NCBI RefSeq assembly: GCF_000711885.1
Contig: NZ_JONK01000005.1
Location: forward strand, 1-64,000
Reading direction: 5' to 3'
Length of the DNA stretch: 64,000 nt
Source: Chromobacterium haemolyticum DSM 19808
GTDB taxonomy: Bacteria > Pseudomonadota > Gammaproteobacteria > Burkholderiales > Chromobacteriaceae
The notes beneath the pieces are model-generated. The model saw only the letters and a list, made by a program, of their open reading frames with translations, searched no databases and was not told where the DNA came from. A program made the position numbers and the translations under genes. Shown here piece after piece: positions 18,258-26,530 of the stretch; the stretch's first letter is position 1, and each line of letters opens with the position of its first letter.

Positions 18258-19394
18258 ATGGCACATCGCATCATCTTTTATCCGGTTGGTAACGGTGATA
18301 CCAGCCAAATCATCCTTGAGAATGGCAAGCGCATCCTGATGGATTACCGCCACCGCAAGAAGACCGAGGCGGGGGAAGGTCCCGAAATTAACCTGAAGGC
18401 TCGCCTTGACCAGGAGCTCAAGGATGCTGGGCGTGACTCCTTCGACGTGGTGGCGTTTACCCACGCAGACACGGACCACATCGAGAACAGCACCGAATTC
18501 TTCGAGTTGCGGCACGCAGCGAAGTACCAGGGCAACGGACGTATCAAAATAGATACCCTCTGGGTTCCGGCTGCCATGGTTCTGGAGACGGGTACAAACG
18601 GCCAGCAATCGTCAGAATTCGTAATCTGGCGTCAGGAGGCCCGCCATCGCCTGAAAGAAGGCAAAGGCATCCGCGTGTTTTCCAAGCCGGAAAAGCTGAA
18701 GGACTGGCTGGAAGAAAACGGTCTGACACTTGAGTCGAGACGGCACCTTATTACCGATGCGGGACAACTCGCCCCTGATTTCGACATCGAAACCGACGGG
18801 GTTGAGTTCTTCTGCCACTCGCCGTTCATCAAGCACGTTGATGATGGTGATGACCTTCGCAACGCCGCCTCGCTGATTTTCAACGTTCGCTTCCGCAGGA
18901 ACGGAGCCGACTACGACTACCTGGCGGTCGGGGACTCGGAATGGTCGGTGCTTGAAGACATCGTCACGACAACCAAGGCCCACGGGAACATGGACCGGCT
19001 TGCCTGGGACCTGTACAACATCCCGCACCACTGCAGCTACCTGGCGCTCAGTGATGAAAAGGGTGAGTTCGAAACCACCCCCAAGCCACTGGTCAAAGAA
19101 ATCCTGCTGTCAGGCAAGGATGGCGCCTATATCGTGAGTTCAAGCTGCCCCATTCTCGATACCAAGGAAGGCCGGGAGCAGACTCAGCCGCCGCATATTC
19201 AGGCAAAGAAGTGCTACGAGACTTACAGGAAAAAGACGGGGGGAGCCAGGTTCCTCGTTACGATGGAGGAGCCCAACGCGACCAAGCCGGAGCCGCTGGA
19301 ATTCAAGGTCGATAACCATGGCGTGTCGCTGGTGCGAGCTGCGGTGTCAGCGGCCAACATCATTATTTCCAAACCAGCGCCGAGGGCTGGTTGA
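18258..19394 (+). CDS. ComEC/Rec2-like metallo-beta-lactamase-fold protein of defence operon
   Basis: A 378-aa MBL-fold protein with no membrane part. Metal-site text: HADTDH (69-74, the HxHxDH motif with Asp at the second position), AVGDSEW near 230 and IPHHCS near 260, all as in the ComEC/Rec2-type MBL domain; the opening VGNGDTSQIIL also fits. The ATG follows GAGAGAAAA; an upstream GTG frame from 18177 lacks support. Its stop touches the start of the E2-E1-JAB gene, so the two are coupled. It occupies the slot of the CD-NTase in CBASS. The C-terminus is a flexible SKPAPRAG ending in Gly. A nuclease or phosphodiesterase activity is plausible but not shown. Confidence 0.8.
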   Translation: MAHRIIFYPVGNGDTSQIILENGKRILMDYRHRKKTEAGEGPEINLKARLDQELKDAGRDSFDVVAFTHADTDHIENSTEFFELRHAAKYQGNGRIKIDTLWVPAAMVLETGTNGQQSSEFVIWRQEARHRLKEGKGIRVFSKPEKLKDWLEENGLTLESRRHLITDAGQLAPDFDIETDGVEFFCHSPFIKHVDDGDDLRNAASLIFNVRFRRNGADYDYLAVGDSEWSVLEDIVTTTKAHGNMDRLAWDLYNIPHHCSYLALSDEKGEFETTPKPLVKEILLSGKDGAYIVSSSCPILDTKEGREQTQPPHIQAKKCYETYRKKTGGARFLVTMEEPNATKPEPLEFKVDNHGVSLVRAAVSAANIIISKPAPRAG

Positions 19395-21710
19395 GTGGTT
19401 GCCGAATACTATACCCTGGGGGAAATGCTGCCGGACCTCGCTGCCGGCAGGCTAGAACACGAGGAGAGCCGGCGGTTGCTCGCAGCGTGCAGTCAGCATC
19501 CCGCCTTCGACGTAGTGGAATTGCGGCGTCTGGAAAGTAACGGGACCTCTGGCCAAATCCATCAAATCGTTGATGGGATTGTTGTCGAGTGCTGTGACGG
19601 GACAGTCCCTTCCCGTAATGCGGCGGGCGTCACAAACCGAGAGCGTCTACTGCTGTTGCATGGCCCAGGGTTGTTGACGCCACACGAGGTCCGAGCTCTT
19701 CGCGCCAACTTCCCTGCTACGCCACATCAGAACAGCGTTCCGGACGGAGAGCCGCCCTCTTTGTGCTTGTACTTCGAGCCGTGGAGCGCTGTAGAGCGTA
19801 CGTGGACGCCGGCCAAACATCTGCAGCGAATTCTCTGGTGGCTCCGGGAGACCGCGCTCGGAACTCTGCATCGCAACGACCAGCCGCTCGAACGGCTACA
19901 TTTCGTCTCGCCGTACCAGATTGTCTTGCCTGCAGATTTCAAGGAGCGAGCGGCGACCCAGGAAGAGGTTTTGCGGTTGGCGTGGGCCGGGTCACGAAGC
20001 AACGGCACTGTATTGCGCGGTGTGTTTCAGTCCAAGGGGACTGCAAATACTCAAGGCAATACTGGGTTCGACACACTCATCGTTACGGCACCAACAATGG
20101 TTTCAATGCGAATCGAGCCTTATCCCTCCACTTTGGGCTCGTTACATGACCAGTTGGTGCGATATGGCTCTGAGCTTTTGTCGCCACTCATCGATGTGGC
20201 CAAGAATGTGCTCCCGAATACAGGGCTGTCTATTCAAGACCGGAGTGCCAAGCATACGTTCCTGCTGCTTCAGATGCCGGTGGCACGAAGTGAGAACGAC
20301 GCGCCTGAACGTATCGATGTGAGTGGTTTCATTATTCACGATGCGCCTCTTGCGCAGCTAGGAGTCGCCTGTGGTGCGTATTTCGACGGGAAAGATGGCA
20401 ATGTCTATGAAAACCGCGACCTCGGAGTCGCTGCTATCGCCGCAATGCCTGCTGAGAGCGGTGAGGCATGGCGGCACCTCAGGCTTGAGCCGGTAGACGT
20501 CAGAATTGCATTCTCATTAAATGATGCCCGTCGAGCATCCGGAGTCAGTAGCGAAGGTGCTGAGTTCCAGGGTGTCCTTGCTGGCGTCGGTGCGTTGGGC
20601 AGCTGCATGGCGGAGTTGTGGAGTCGTGAGGGCTGGGGAAGCTGGTCATATATTGACGAAGATATATTGCATGCGCACAACATCGTACGTCATGCAGGTA
20701 AAGACCTGCACATTGGATGGGCGAAGGTCGATGTGACGCGCAAGATGGCTGAGCTAAATTGGCCAACGGCACCTAAGCCGAAAGCAATTGCAGCAAAGGT
20801 TAACGACTTCGACAACCCAGAAGTAAATGACGCCCTTTTGACTGCATCGCTACTTGTCGATGCCACCACGACGCTCGAAGTGCCACGCGACCTATCTGAC
20901 CGCGATAGTACGCCGCGTATGGTTTCTACTTTCCTCACACCACCTGGTAGGGACTGCGTTCTACTGCTAGAGGACGAGGAGAGGAAAGTGCGCCTGAGTT
21001 CGCTAGAGGCGCAATACTACCGCGCAATTCTCAACAGCGATTGGGGGCCTACGCACCTGATTGGCCACCAGGGCTCCTATTGGGTCGGTGCTGGTTGTCG
21101 AGACCTGTCCGGCATCCTGTCTCAGGAAGTTGTTCAACTGCACGGCGCCACCCTTGCGCGACAGGTCCGATTGCTCTCGGCACGGCCAGAGGCGCAGATT
21201 CGCATATGGTCCATGCACGAGGAATCCGGCGCCTTGGCTGTCGACATTGTCCCCGTGATGGCGTCACTGCAAAGCCGCCTCGGGGAATGGGACGTCATTT
21301 GGGACGAGGGTTTGGAAACGAAGCTTAGAGCGTTACGGGAGGGTGGTCTTCCTAACGAGACCGGAGGAGTGGTTCTCGGATATGTGGACCAAAAGCGTAA
21401 AGCCATCCAAATCGTGGACGTTCTACCGGCGCCCAGTGATAGTGACGCAAGCCGGGTAGGTTTTACGCGAGGGGCCGACGGCGTGAAAGAGGCGATTGAA
21501 CGCGTTTCGGCGCTGACCGCAAACGTTGTGAGCTATCTCGGGGAGTGGCACTCCCATCCAAGGCACTCATCAGCTGCGCCTAGTGCCGCGGATGCTGCAT
21601 TGCTAGCTTACCTCGCGGAGACCCTGGCGACGGATGGAGTGCCAGCGCTGATGGTCATCGTCGGCGAAACCGATATTTCGATTTCACTTGGGGAAGGAAC
21701 CGCCGTATGA
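19395..21710 (+). CDS. E2-E1-JAB fusion (Cap2-Cap3-like ubiquitin-type conjugation enzyme)
   Basis: A 771-aa three-part protein. Residues about 1-180 are E2-like with the probable catalytic Cys124 in PSLCLYFEPW. Residues about 370-640 are an E1/ThiF domain with nucleotide loop GVGALGS (397-403) and probable catalytic Cys568 in GAGCRDLSG. Residues about 650-771 are a JAB/JAMM peptidase with Glu655, H719-S-H721-P and Asp733. The Cys spacing agrees with Cap2 of type II CBASS as I remember it; there the JAB (Cap3) is a separate protein. The GTG start directly follows the MBL stop, with GAGGG upstream; its own TGA overlaps the patatin ATG. It should attach and release the C-terminus of a partner protein. 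The partner is not known here; no separate ubiquitin-like gene is present. Confidence 0.88.
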   Translation: MVAEYYTLGEMLPDLAAGRLEHEESRRLLAACSQHPAFDVVELRRLESNGTSGQIHQIVDGIVVECCDGTVPSRNAAGVTNRERLLLLHGPGLLTPHEVRALRANFPATPHQNSVPDGEPPSLCLYFEPWSAVERTWTPAKHLQRILWWLRETALGTLHRNDQPLERLHFVSPYQIVLPADFKERAATQEEVLRLAWAGSRSNGTVLRGVFQSKGTANTQGNTGFDTLIVTAPTMVSMRIEPYPSTLGSLHDQLVRYGSELLSPLIDVAKNVLPNTGLSIQDRSAKHTFLLLQMPVARSENDAPERIDVSGFIIHDAPLAQLGVACGAYFDGKDGNVYENRDLGVAAIAAMPAESGEAWRHLRLEPVDVRIAFSLNDARRASGVSSEGAEFQGVLAGVGALGSCMAELWSREGWGSWSYIDEDILHAHNIVRHAGKDLHIGWAKVDVTRKMAELNWPTAPKPKAIAAKVNDFDNPEVNDALLTASLLVDATTTLEVPRDLSDRDSTPRMVSTFLTPPGRDCVLLLEDEERKVRLSSLEAQYYRAILNSDWGPTHLIGHQGSYWVGAGCRDLSGILSQEVVQLHGATLARQVRLLSARPEAQIRIWSMHEESGALAVDIVPVMASLQSRLGEWDVIWDEGLETKLRALREGGLPNETGGVVLGYVDQKRKAIQIVDVLPAPSDSDASRVGFTRGADGVKEAIERVSALTANVVSYLGEWHSHPRHSSAAPSAADAALLAYLAETLATDGVPALMVIVGETDISISLGEGTAV

Positions 21711-22891
21711 ACGACGTTCACTCCGAATCGAAAAATGCGATTGGACTAGCTTTCTCTGGCGGGGGCGTGCGTGCGGCCGCCTTTCACGCTGGCGTTATGC
21801 GTTACCTGGCTGAGAAAGGTCTTTTGCCGGACGTCGTACACGTTTCATCGGTGTCAGGCGGCAGTCTTTTTGTCGGAATGGTGTTTCGCCTTGCAGATTA
21901 CCGTTGGCCTAGCTCGCAGGCCTACCTGAATGATGTGTTTCCCCGTTTTCGCCAAACGCTGACAAAGCAATCCCTGCAGTGGTCCGCCGCAGTGCGGCTC
22001 CTGCTTAACCCGCTCAACTGGCGATTCCTGTTATCCCGCGCAAATGTGGTGGCCCAAGCTATCGAGGCTCTGTGGGATGTCAAAAAGCCGCTCAGTGCTA
22101 TTGGAGCTTCGCCGGTTTGGTCAATCAACTGCACGACAGGAGAAACGGGGAGGCGCTTTCGGTTCAAGGGTGTGACTATGGGGGACTATGAACTCGGATA
22201 TGCGGACGTCGATGACTTTAGCCTTGCCAAAGCGATGGCCATCTCAGCGGCGTTCCCGGGCGGCATCGGACCGCTCACCGTGAAGAGTAAAAAGTTCAAG
22301 TGGAAGAAGCGCAAACAGTGGGGAGCTGGTGAACCTGAACCATATCAGCTGCCCTACGACTGCTTGCACCTGTATGACGGGGGACTGTACGACAACTTGG
22401 GCATTGAGCCCATGTTCGACATTGGTCGGCAAGAGCTAAAGAACGATGACACGCTTCGTTCAGACATTACCTACCTGCTCGTGTCTGATGGCGGTGCGCC
22501 GCTTGCTCGCCAGACCATTCCTCATCTGTTGAACCCCTTTCGTTTCAAGCGAATCGCTGACATCGCGCTGGACCAGAGTCGCGCATTGCGCGTGCGAGCG
22601 TTCGTCAACTTCCTACAGAAGAACCCGGCGGCGGGCGCATACCTGGGTATTGGAACAGCAGCGGAATCCTCCATCAAGCGTTTCGCCAAAGGGCGTGAGA
22701 TTATTGCTTCCCAGCTTTTGTCTCGGGCTTGGCTGCCAGTCGCCGACGCCAAGCGTGCCGCAACCTACAGCACCACTCTCCACAAGTTGACTGAGTCTAG
22801 TTTCGACCTTTTGGCCCGCCACGGTTACGAGACGGCCAAGTGGAACGTGGAGATGATGTCCCAAAAACAGGAGGCTACTGTCTGTCAGTGA
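21707..22891 (+). CDS. Patatin-like phospholipase effector
   Basis: A 394-aa patatin-family lipase. The oxyanion loop is SGGGVRAAAFHAG (17-29), the nucleophile elbow SVSGG places Ser50, and the dyad Asp224 is in YDGGLYDNLG. The elbow has Ser where GxSxG has its first Gly. In CBASS, CapV/CapE patatins degrade membrane phospholipids when activated and kill the infected cell; a similar abortive role is inferred. Its ATG overlaps the preceding TGA (ATGA), so it is made together with the conjugation enzyme. How it is activated without a cyclic-nucleotide synthase is the open question. Confidence 0.88.
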   Translation: MNDVHSESKNAIGLAFSGGGVRAAAFHAGVMRYLAEKGLLPDVVHVSSVSGGSLFVGMVFRLADYRWPSSQAYLNDVFPRFRQTLTKQSLQWSAAVRLLLNPLNWRFLLSRANVVAQAIEALWDVKKPLSAIGASPVWSINCTTGETGRRFRFKGVTMGDYELGYADVDDFSLAKAMAISAAFPGGIGPLTVKSKKFKWKKRKQWGAGEPEPYQLPYDCLHLYDGGLYDNLGIEPMFDIGRQELKNDDTLRSDITYLLVSDGGAPLARQTIPHLLNPFRFKRIADIALDQSRALRVRAFVNFLQKNPAAGAYLGIGTAAESSIKRFAKGREIIASQLLSRAWLPVADAKRAATYSTTLHKLTESSFDLLARHGYETAKWNVEMMSQKQEATVCQ

Positions 22892-22951
22892 TATTAATTG
22901 TTATGCGACGTCAAAGTCCATATAAACACTATTAGAAAGAGAGATGATTCG

Positions 22952-23398
22952 TTGAACTCTGAGCATGCGTATAGGTTGTCACAGTCTTTTCTTGTTGCCG
23001 CAAATAGAGCAAATGAATATCGAGTTATCGATGATAAGTTTCAGGTGGCAATCGTGCCTGCAATTGTATGTGCAGCATTTTCTGTTGAAGTTGGGTTGAA
23101 GGCATTGATTTTTAAAGAAACAGGGCACGAATGCAAAAGAGAGCATAAAATTGCATCACTATTTGAAAAACTGCCTAATGTAAGGCAAGAGGAGATTCGG
23201 AGCCTTCTCGTTGAAAAATATAACGATATTAATGAAAAAATGAAAGGTATTAGTAATGCATTTGTTGAGTGGCGCTACGTTTATGAAAAAGATTATACGG
23301 AAATTGATTCTACATTTTTGTTTGATTTTGCAAAGGTGATTGCCGATATTTCAAATTGTATATGGAATTTTTCTTCAGGGAATGCACCAAGGCCATAA
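22952..23398 (+). CDS. Small HEPN-like helical protein
   Basis: A 148-aa mostly helical protein. The text FSVEVGLKALIFKETG, then KIASLFEKLP and later FVEWRYVYEKD, is the pattern of HEPN-domain proteins. The usual RX4-6H catalytic pair is not evident (RYVYEKD lacks the His), so RNase activity is doubtful. The TTG at 22952 follows AGAGAG at good spacing; an in-frame TTG at 22898 is poorly placed. It lies 60 bases after the patatin gene but is much more AT-rich, so it may be a separate acquisition rather than a fifth member of the defence operon. Confidence 0.5.
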   Translation: MNSEHAYRLSQSFLVAANRANEYRVIDDKFQVAIVPAIVCAAFSVEVGLKALIFKETGHECKREHKIASLFEKLPNVRQEEIRSLLVEKYNDINEKMKGISNAFVEWRYVYEKDYTEIDSTFLFDFAKVIADISNCIWNFSSGNAPRP

Positions 23399-23537
23399 AG
23401 GGATTTGTTGTGGCGTGGCTTGTGGTTTCTAGTGATTATTTCTAAATCGTCGCTAAAGTTAGCCGGCGTTGTCATCCTATTGGCTTGCGCATTAGGTGGT
23501 AATAGGCATTAGCGTGCACGGTATTTCAAGGCGGACT

Positions 23538-23855
23538 ATGGAAACAGAAATTTGCCCATTTTGTAAGGCACACATTAACTTTGGTGCCACTGTATGTACA
23601 GGTTGCGGCGCATACAAAGGGCCACAAAGTAAGGCCAAGCCAATACTAAGCCTTGGGGCTTTTTTTGCTGGTGGGACATGGCTTTTGTTTGGTCCTCTTG
23701 TACTGTTATTAGGTGGCCGAGAAATATTCAATAACTACAGTAGGGATGGAGCAGAAATGGCTATCTTTGGCCTTGTTGCATCACTTATTGGATGGCCCGT
23801 TGTAAAGTTTATTTTTAAGATATCGACCCGCATCGTTTGGCTTCGTAGGCGATAG
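23538..23855 (+). CDS. Zinc-ribbon small membrane protein
   Basis: A 105-aa protein with an N-terminal zinc ribbon (CPFC and CTGC, residues 6-9 and 21-24) followed by two hydrophobic segments (about 38-60 and 75-95) and an Arg-rich end. It is probably an inner-membrane protein with the metal site in the cytoplasm. Start at 23538 is chosen because the Cys motif begins just after it and GGCGG precedes it. No partner is evident. Function unknown. Confidence 0.55.
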   Translation: METEICPFCKAHINFGATVCTGCGAYKGPQSKAKPILSLGAFFAGGTWLLFGPLVLLLGGREIFNNYSRDGAEMAIFGLVASLIGWPVVKFIFKISTRIVWLRRR

Positions 23856-24018
23856 TTATCGAGTTAAGAAGTAAAAGCCGAATTCTCAGTGTGCGGCGTC
23901 GATAATTTGTTGTGGTATCTAACTATTAACTAAACGTGCTGGCTTAGCTAATAGTTAGTGGAAGCATTGATTTGTAATATTTTAAAATGAAAATTGGCTA
24001 ATTTCAAGGGGAATGGCA

Positions 24019-24966
24019 ATGTCACTCTCTGGGTTTGTGAGTTTGGCGGCAATACCACTGTCCATATTCAGTAGCGTGGCTATTGTTTTTACAAGCGTTG
24101 CGCTAACCACAAAAAAAAGTAGGTTAGAAACCATCGCTCAGCTCAAGTCGAATACGCTAGGCGCTCAAAGATTTTTTAGCCTTTCCGATATGTGGGCTAG
24201 TGCATATCTGCGTATTTTTGGTGAGCGATACTTTTCAAAAAGGCAGATTTTCACCATCCCCTTGTACACTTTGATTGTCTCTGCATTGTTTTTCTCCCTT
24301 TGGTTTCTGTATTTATACATATTCCAAAACCCATATCATTCTCTGTCCGCTAGGCTGCCAATAAATGTACGCCAGTCAATTTTTGAATTCTATCACAAAG
24401 GAGTTTATGCCTCCTTGGCTCTTGATGTAATTTCCATCCAATTAACAAAAAAAAGTATTCGCATTGGAAAGTCAAAAGGGTTTGGCTCTGTAAGGTTTCT
24501 ATTGTTTTTTGCATTCGTACTATTTTTCTCGTACTTTCTTTTTAGTATTGTGGTTTTGGGATTTAGAGTAGAGGATATGGTAAGCCTGTACATGAGCATG
24601 GCCCCCAATGACCCCATGCCAGTCATACCGTACACACCAATTGAATCATTTTCATCATCGCTTGCACTATTTAAACCTGCAACCATTGTACACATCACTA
24701 CACGGGGAGCTTTCTCAACATACTTTATGCCGGAGCCATTAATATTCTATTGTACCGCCTCCGCGCAGGCTAGTTTGGTATTTATTTTCCTTGCGAATAA
24801 TGTTGCAAATTTCCTTCTATTTGTTAGAAATTTGGCGATAAATTTCACTGCAAAAGTCGGTACGCCAAAGGCAAACGCGACCAGTATTTTAGCATTAATT
24901 GTGATTGCCTTAATCTCAATGCCAATCATACTTTTAACCCTTGTCGCCATATTGGCTGAAAAGTAG
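24019..24966 (+). CDS. Hypothetical multi-pass membrane protein
   Basis: A 315-aa protein with about five membrane segments (roughly 5-28, 80-105, 155-180, 240-265 and 285-310) and no recognised domain. AAGGGG lies 8 bases before the ATG at 24019, better than the ATG two codons earlier. It is AT-rich and stands alone. Membrane proteins of unknown family in such islands are often effectors or immunity proteins, but nothing in the sequence decides this. Confidence 0.55.
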   Translation: MSLSGFVSLAAIPLSIFSSVAIVFTSVALTTKKSRLETIAQLKSNTLGAQRFFSLSDMWASAYLRIFGERYFSKRQIFTIPLYTLIVSALFFSLWFLYLYIFQNPYHSLSARLPINVRQSIFEFYHKGVYASLALDVISIQLTKKSIRIGKSKGFGSVRFLLFFAFVLFFSYFLFSIVVLGFRVEDMVSLYMSMAPNDPMPVIPYTPIESFSSSLALFKPATIVHITTRGAFSTYFMPEPLIFYCTASAQASLVFIFLANNVANFLLFVRNLAINFTAKVGTPKANATSILALIVIALISMPIILLTLVAILAEK

Positions 24967-25222
24967 AAGCATGCCGAGTTTTTTAAAGGTGCAGTAGAAT
25001 AAGTTCAGTCTGAAATCTAAATCGAAAAATTCCCTGTCTAAGGTCGGCGTTCCCCTGGTGTGGCCCAGTGCAACCCTCGAGTCAAAACATGGGAAGCTGT
25101 GATGACCAGGCTGGTGGCTATGGTTGCTGAGACTGGACGATGGGCTGATGGCACCCACAAAGAAGACTGGGTACCCTCAGTCGAGACAGGTAGCTATCAC
25201 CCATAACCACAAGGAGAGGTGC

Positions 25223-26530
25223 ATGACGCTCGCAGTCGAACATCCAGCTATCCAAGAAGTTCTGGATTTACAGACCGGCCAGCACCATCCTGTCGCTGAG
25301 GTTATTAGCTCGGATTACGCTGAGGTAATGAAACTTCGGATGGCATTGCGCACGCAGATTAATAAGTATGAACCACTTTACTCTTGTTCTTTATGCGGTA
25401 TCCCTGTGTATCTTGTGAGCTGCCCAGACAAACAACACTTCTTTTTCCGGCATGAACTTGAGGACGACCGGTGCCCCGCGCGGACCCGAGGCGAGTTGTC
25501 CCAGCTAGAAATCAACGCCAGAAAATACAATGGCGCTAAAGAAAGCGCTTTGCATAGGCGGATGAAGGATTGGGTCGTGCAATGCCTTTCTGTGGACCCC
25601 AGATTCTCCCAGATTCGCAGTGAAGACACTTGGAAGGGCTCTTTGGGCCAATGGCGGCGCCCAGATGTGCAAGCGAGGTATGGCGATATTCCGGTCATCT
25701 TCGAGATTCAGCTTTCAACGACGTACCTGAATGTTATCGCCGAGCGGCGCCAGTTTTATCTGCAGGAAGGGGCGCTGCTGTTCTGGATATTCGCCCAGTT
25801 TGAGGATGAAAACCGACGTCTGACGCAAGACGATGTGTTTTTTAATAACAATCAAAATGCTTTTATTGTTAACCGAGAGACCGTAGCAGCTTCACTTGAG
25901 CAGGCTACGTTTCACCTTGAGTGCATCTGGGCGCAGCCTGCGTCGACCAACTTGTCCCGGCAGGTTGTTGCCTTTCACGACTTGACTCTTGACCTAGCTG
26001 GGCAACGTGCGTTCTATTTCGATTACGATAAGGCTCTGCAAGCATGGCAAAAACAAGAATCAGCCCCAGAAAAATTTCGCCTGAAGGCTTTCGAAGACTT
26101 TTGGCTAGACTACGTAGCAGACAATAGTCCTGTCGACCTAAAATCTTGGGGGGAGCTGAGGAGGCAGTTCATTCAGAGTCAGTTTGTATTGCCGGAATAT
26201 CCTGGCCAGTTACCTCGTACAATATTGAATGCTTTATATTCAGCAAAACGTGGCCAGCCAGTAGGATGGAATTACTCTACGTTGGTGGAGTTGGCGCACT
26301 GGATTGCTAGTGCTCAAAAGCCGATTCTGCAGTTATTTCGGAGGGCTCTGCTGGTTTACGACCGAGCAGAGCAAATTAGAGCGGAAGACCTGACGGGAAA
26401 TTGGCGGAGGAAAGTAAAAGTCTACAAGGATGCCATTGCGAGAGGGGATGATTCTTATCGTCCAGACACCAGTCATCATGAACTAATCAAAATATTATTT
26501 CCCGAACTAGGAGACATTTTTCAGCTTTAA
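25223..26530 (+). CDS. CoiA/DUF6035-like nuclease-fold protein
   Basis: A 435-aa protein. A Cys-rich N-terminal part (CSLCGIPVYL, then HFFFRH and CPAR, about 50-90) resembles the CoiA N-terminal region. It is followed by a PD-(D/E)XK-like core: HRRMKDW near 118, then RRPDV near 150 and FEIQLS near 163. The arrangement is that of the CoiA/DUF6035 family. The ATG is preceded by AAGGAGAGG at good spacing. It converges with the next gene and overlaps its end by 24 bases. DNA cleavage is inferred from the motif; a defence role is likely by location. Confidence 0.6.
   Translation: MTLAVEHPAIQEVLDLQTGQHHPVAEVISSDYAEVMKLRMALRTQINKYEPLYSCSLCGIPVYLVSCPDKQHFFFRHELEDDRCPARTRGELSQLEINARKYNGAKESALHRRMKDWVVQCLSVDPRFSQIRSEDTWKGSLGQWRRPDVQARYGDIPVIFEIQLSTTYLNVIAERRQFYLQEGALLFWIFAQFEDENRRLTQDDVFFNNNQNAFIVNRETVAASLEQATFHLECIWAQPASTNLSRQVVAFHDLTLDLAGQRAFYFDYDKALQAWQKQESAPEKFRLKAFEDFWLDYVADNSPVDLKSWGELRRQFIQSQFVLPEYPGQLPRTILNALYSAKRGQPVGWNYSTLVELAHWIASAQKPILQLFRRALLVYDRAEQIRAEDLTGNWRRKVKVYKDAIARGDDSYRPDTSHHELIKILFPELGDIFQL

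Noticed and set aside
17103-22891. A complete CBASS system
   Set aside because: No CD-NTase-like gene (no GS..D..D nucleotidyltransferase motif) is seen in the operon or nearby, so it is reported as CBASS-like only.
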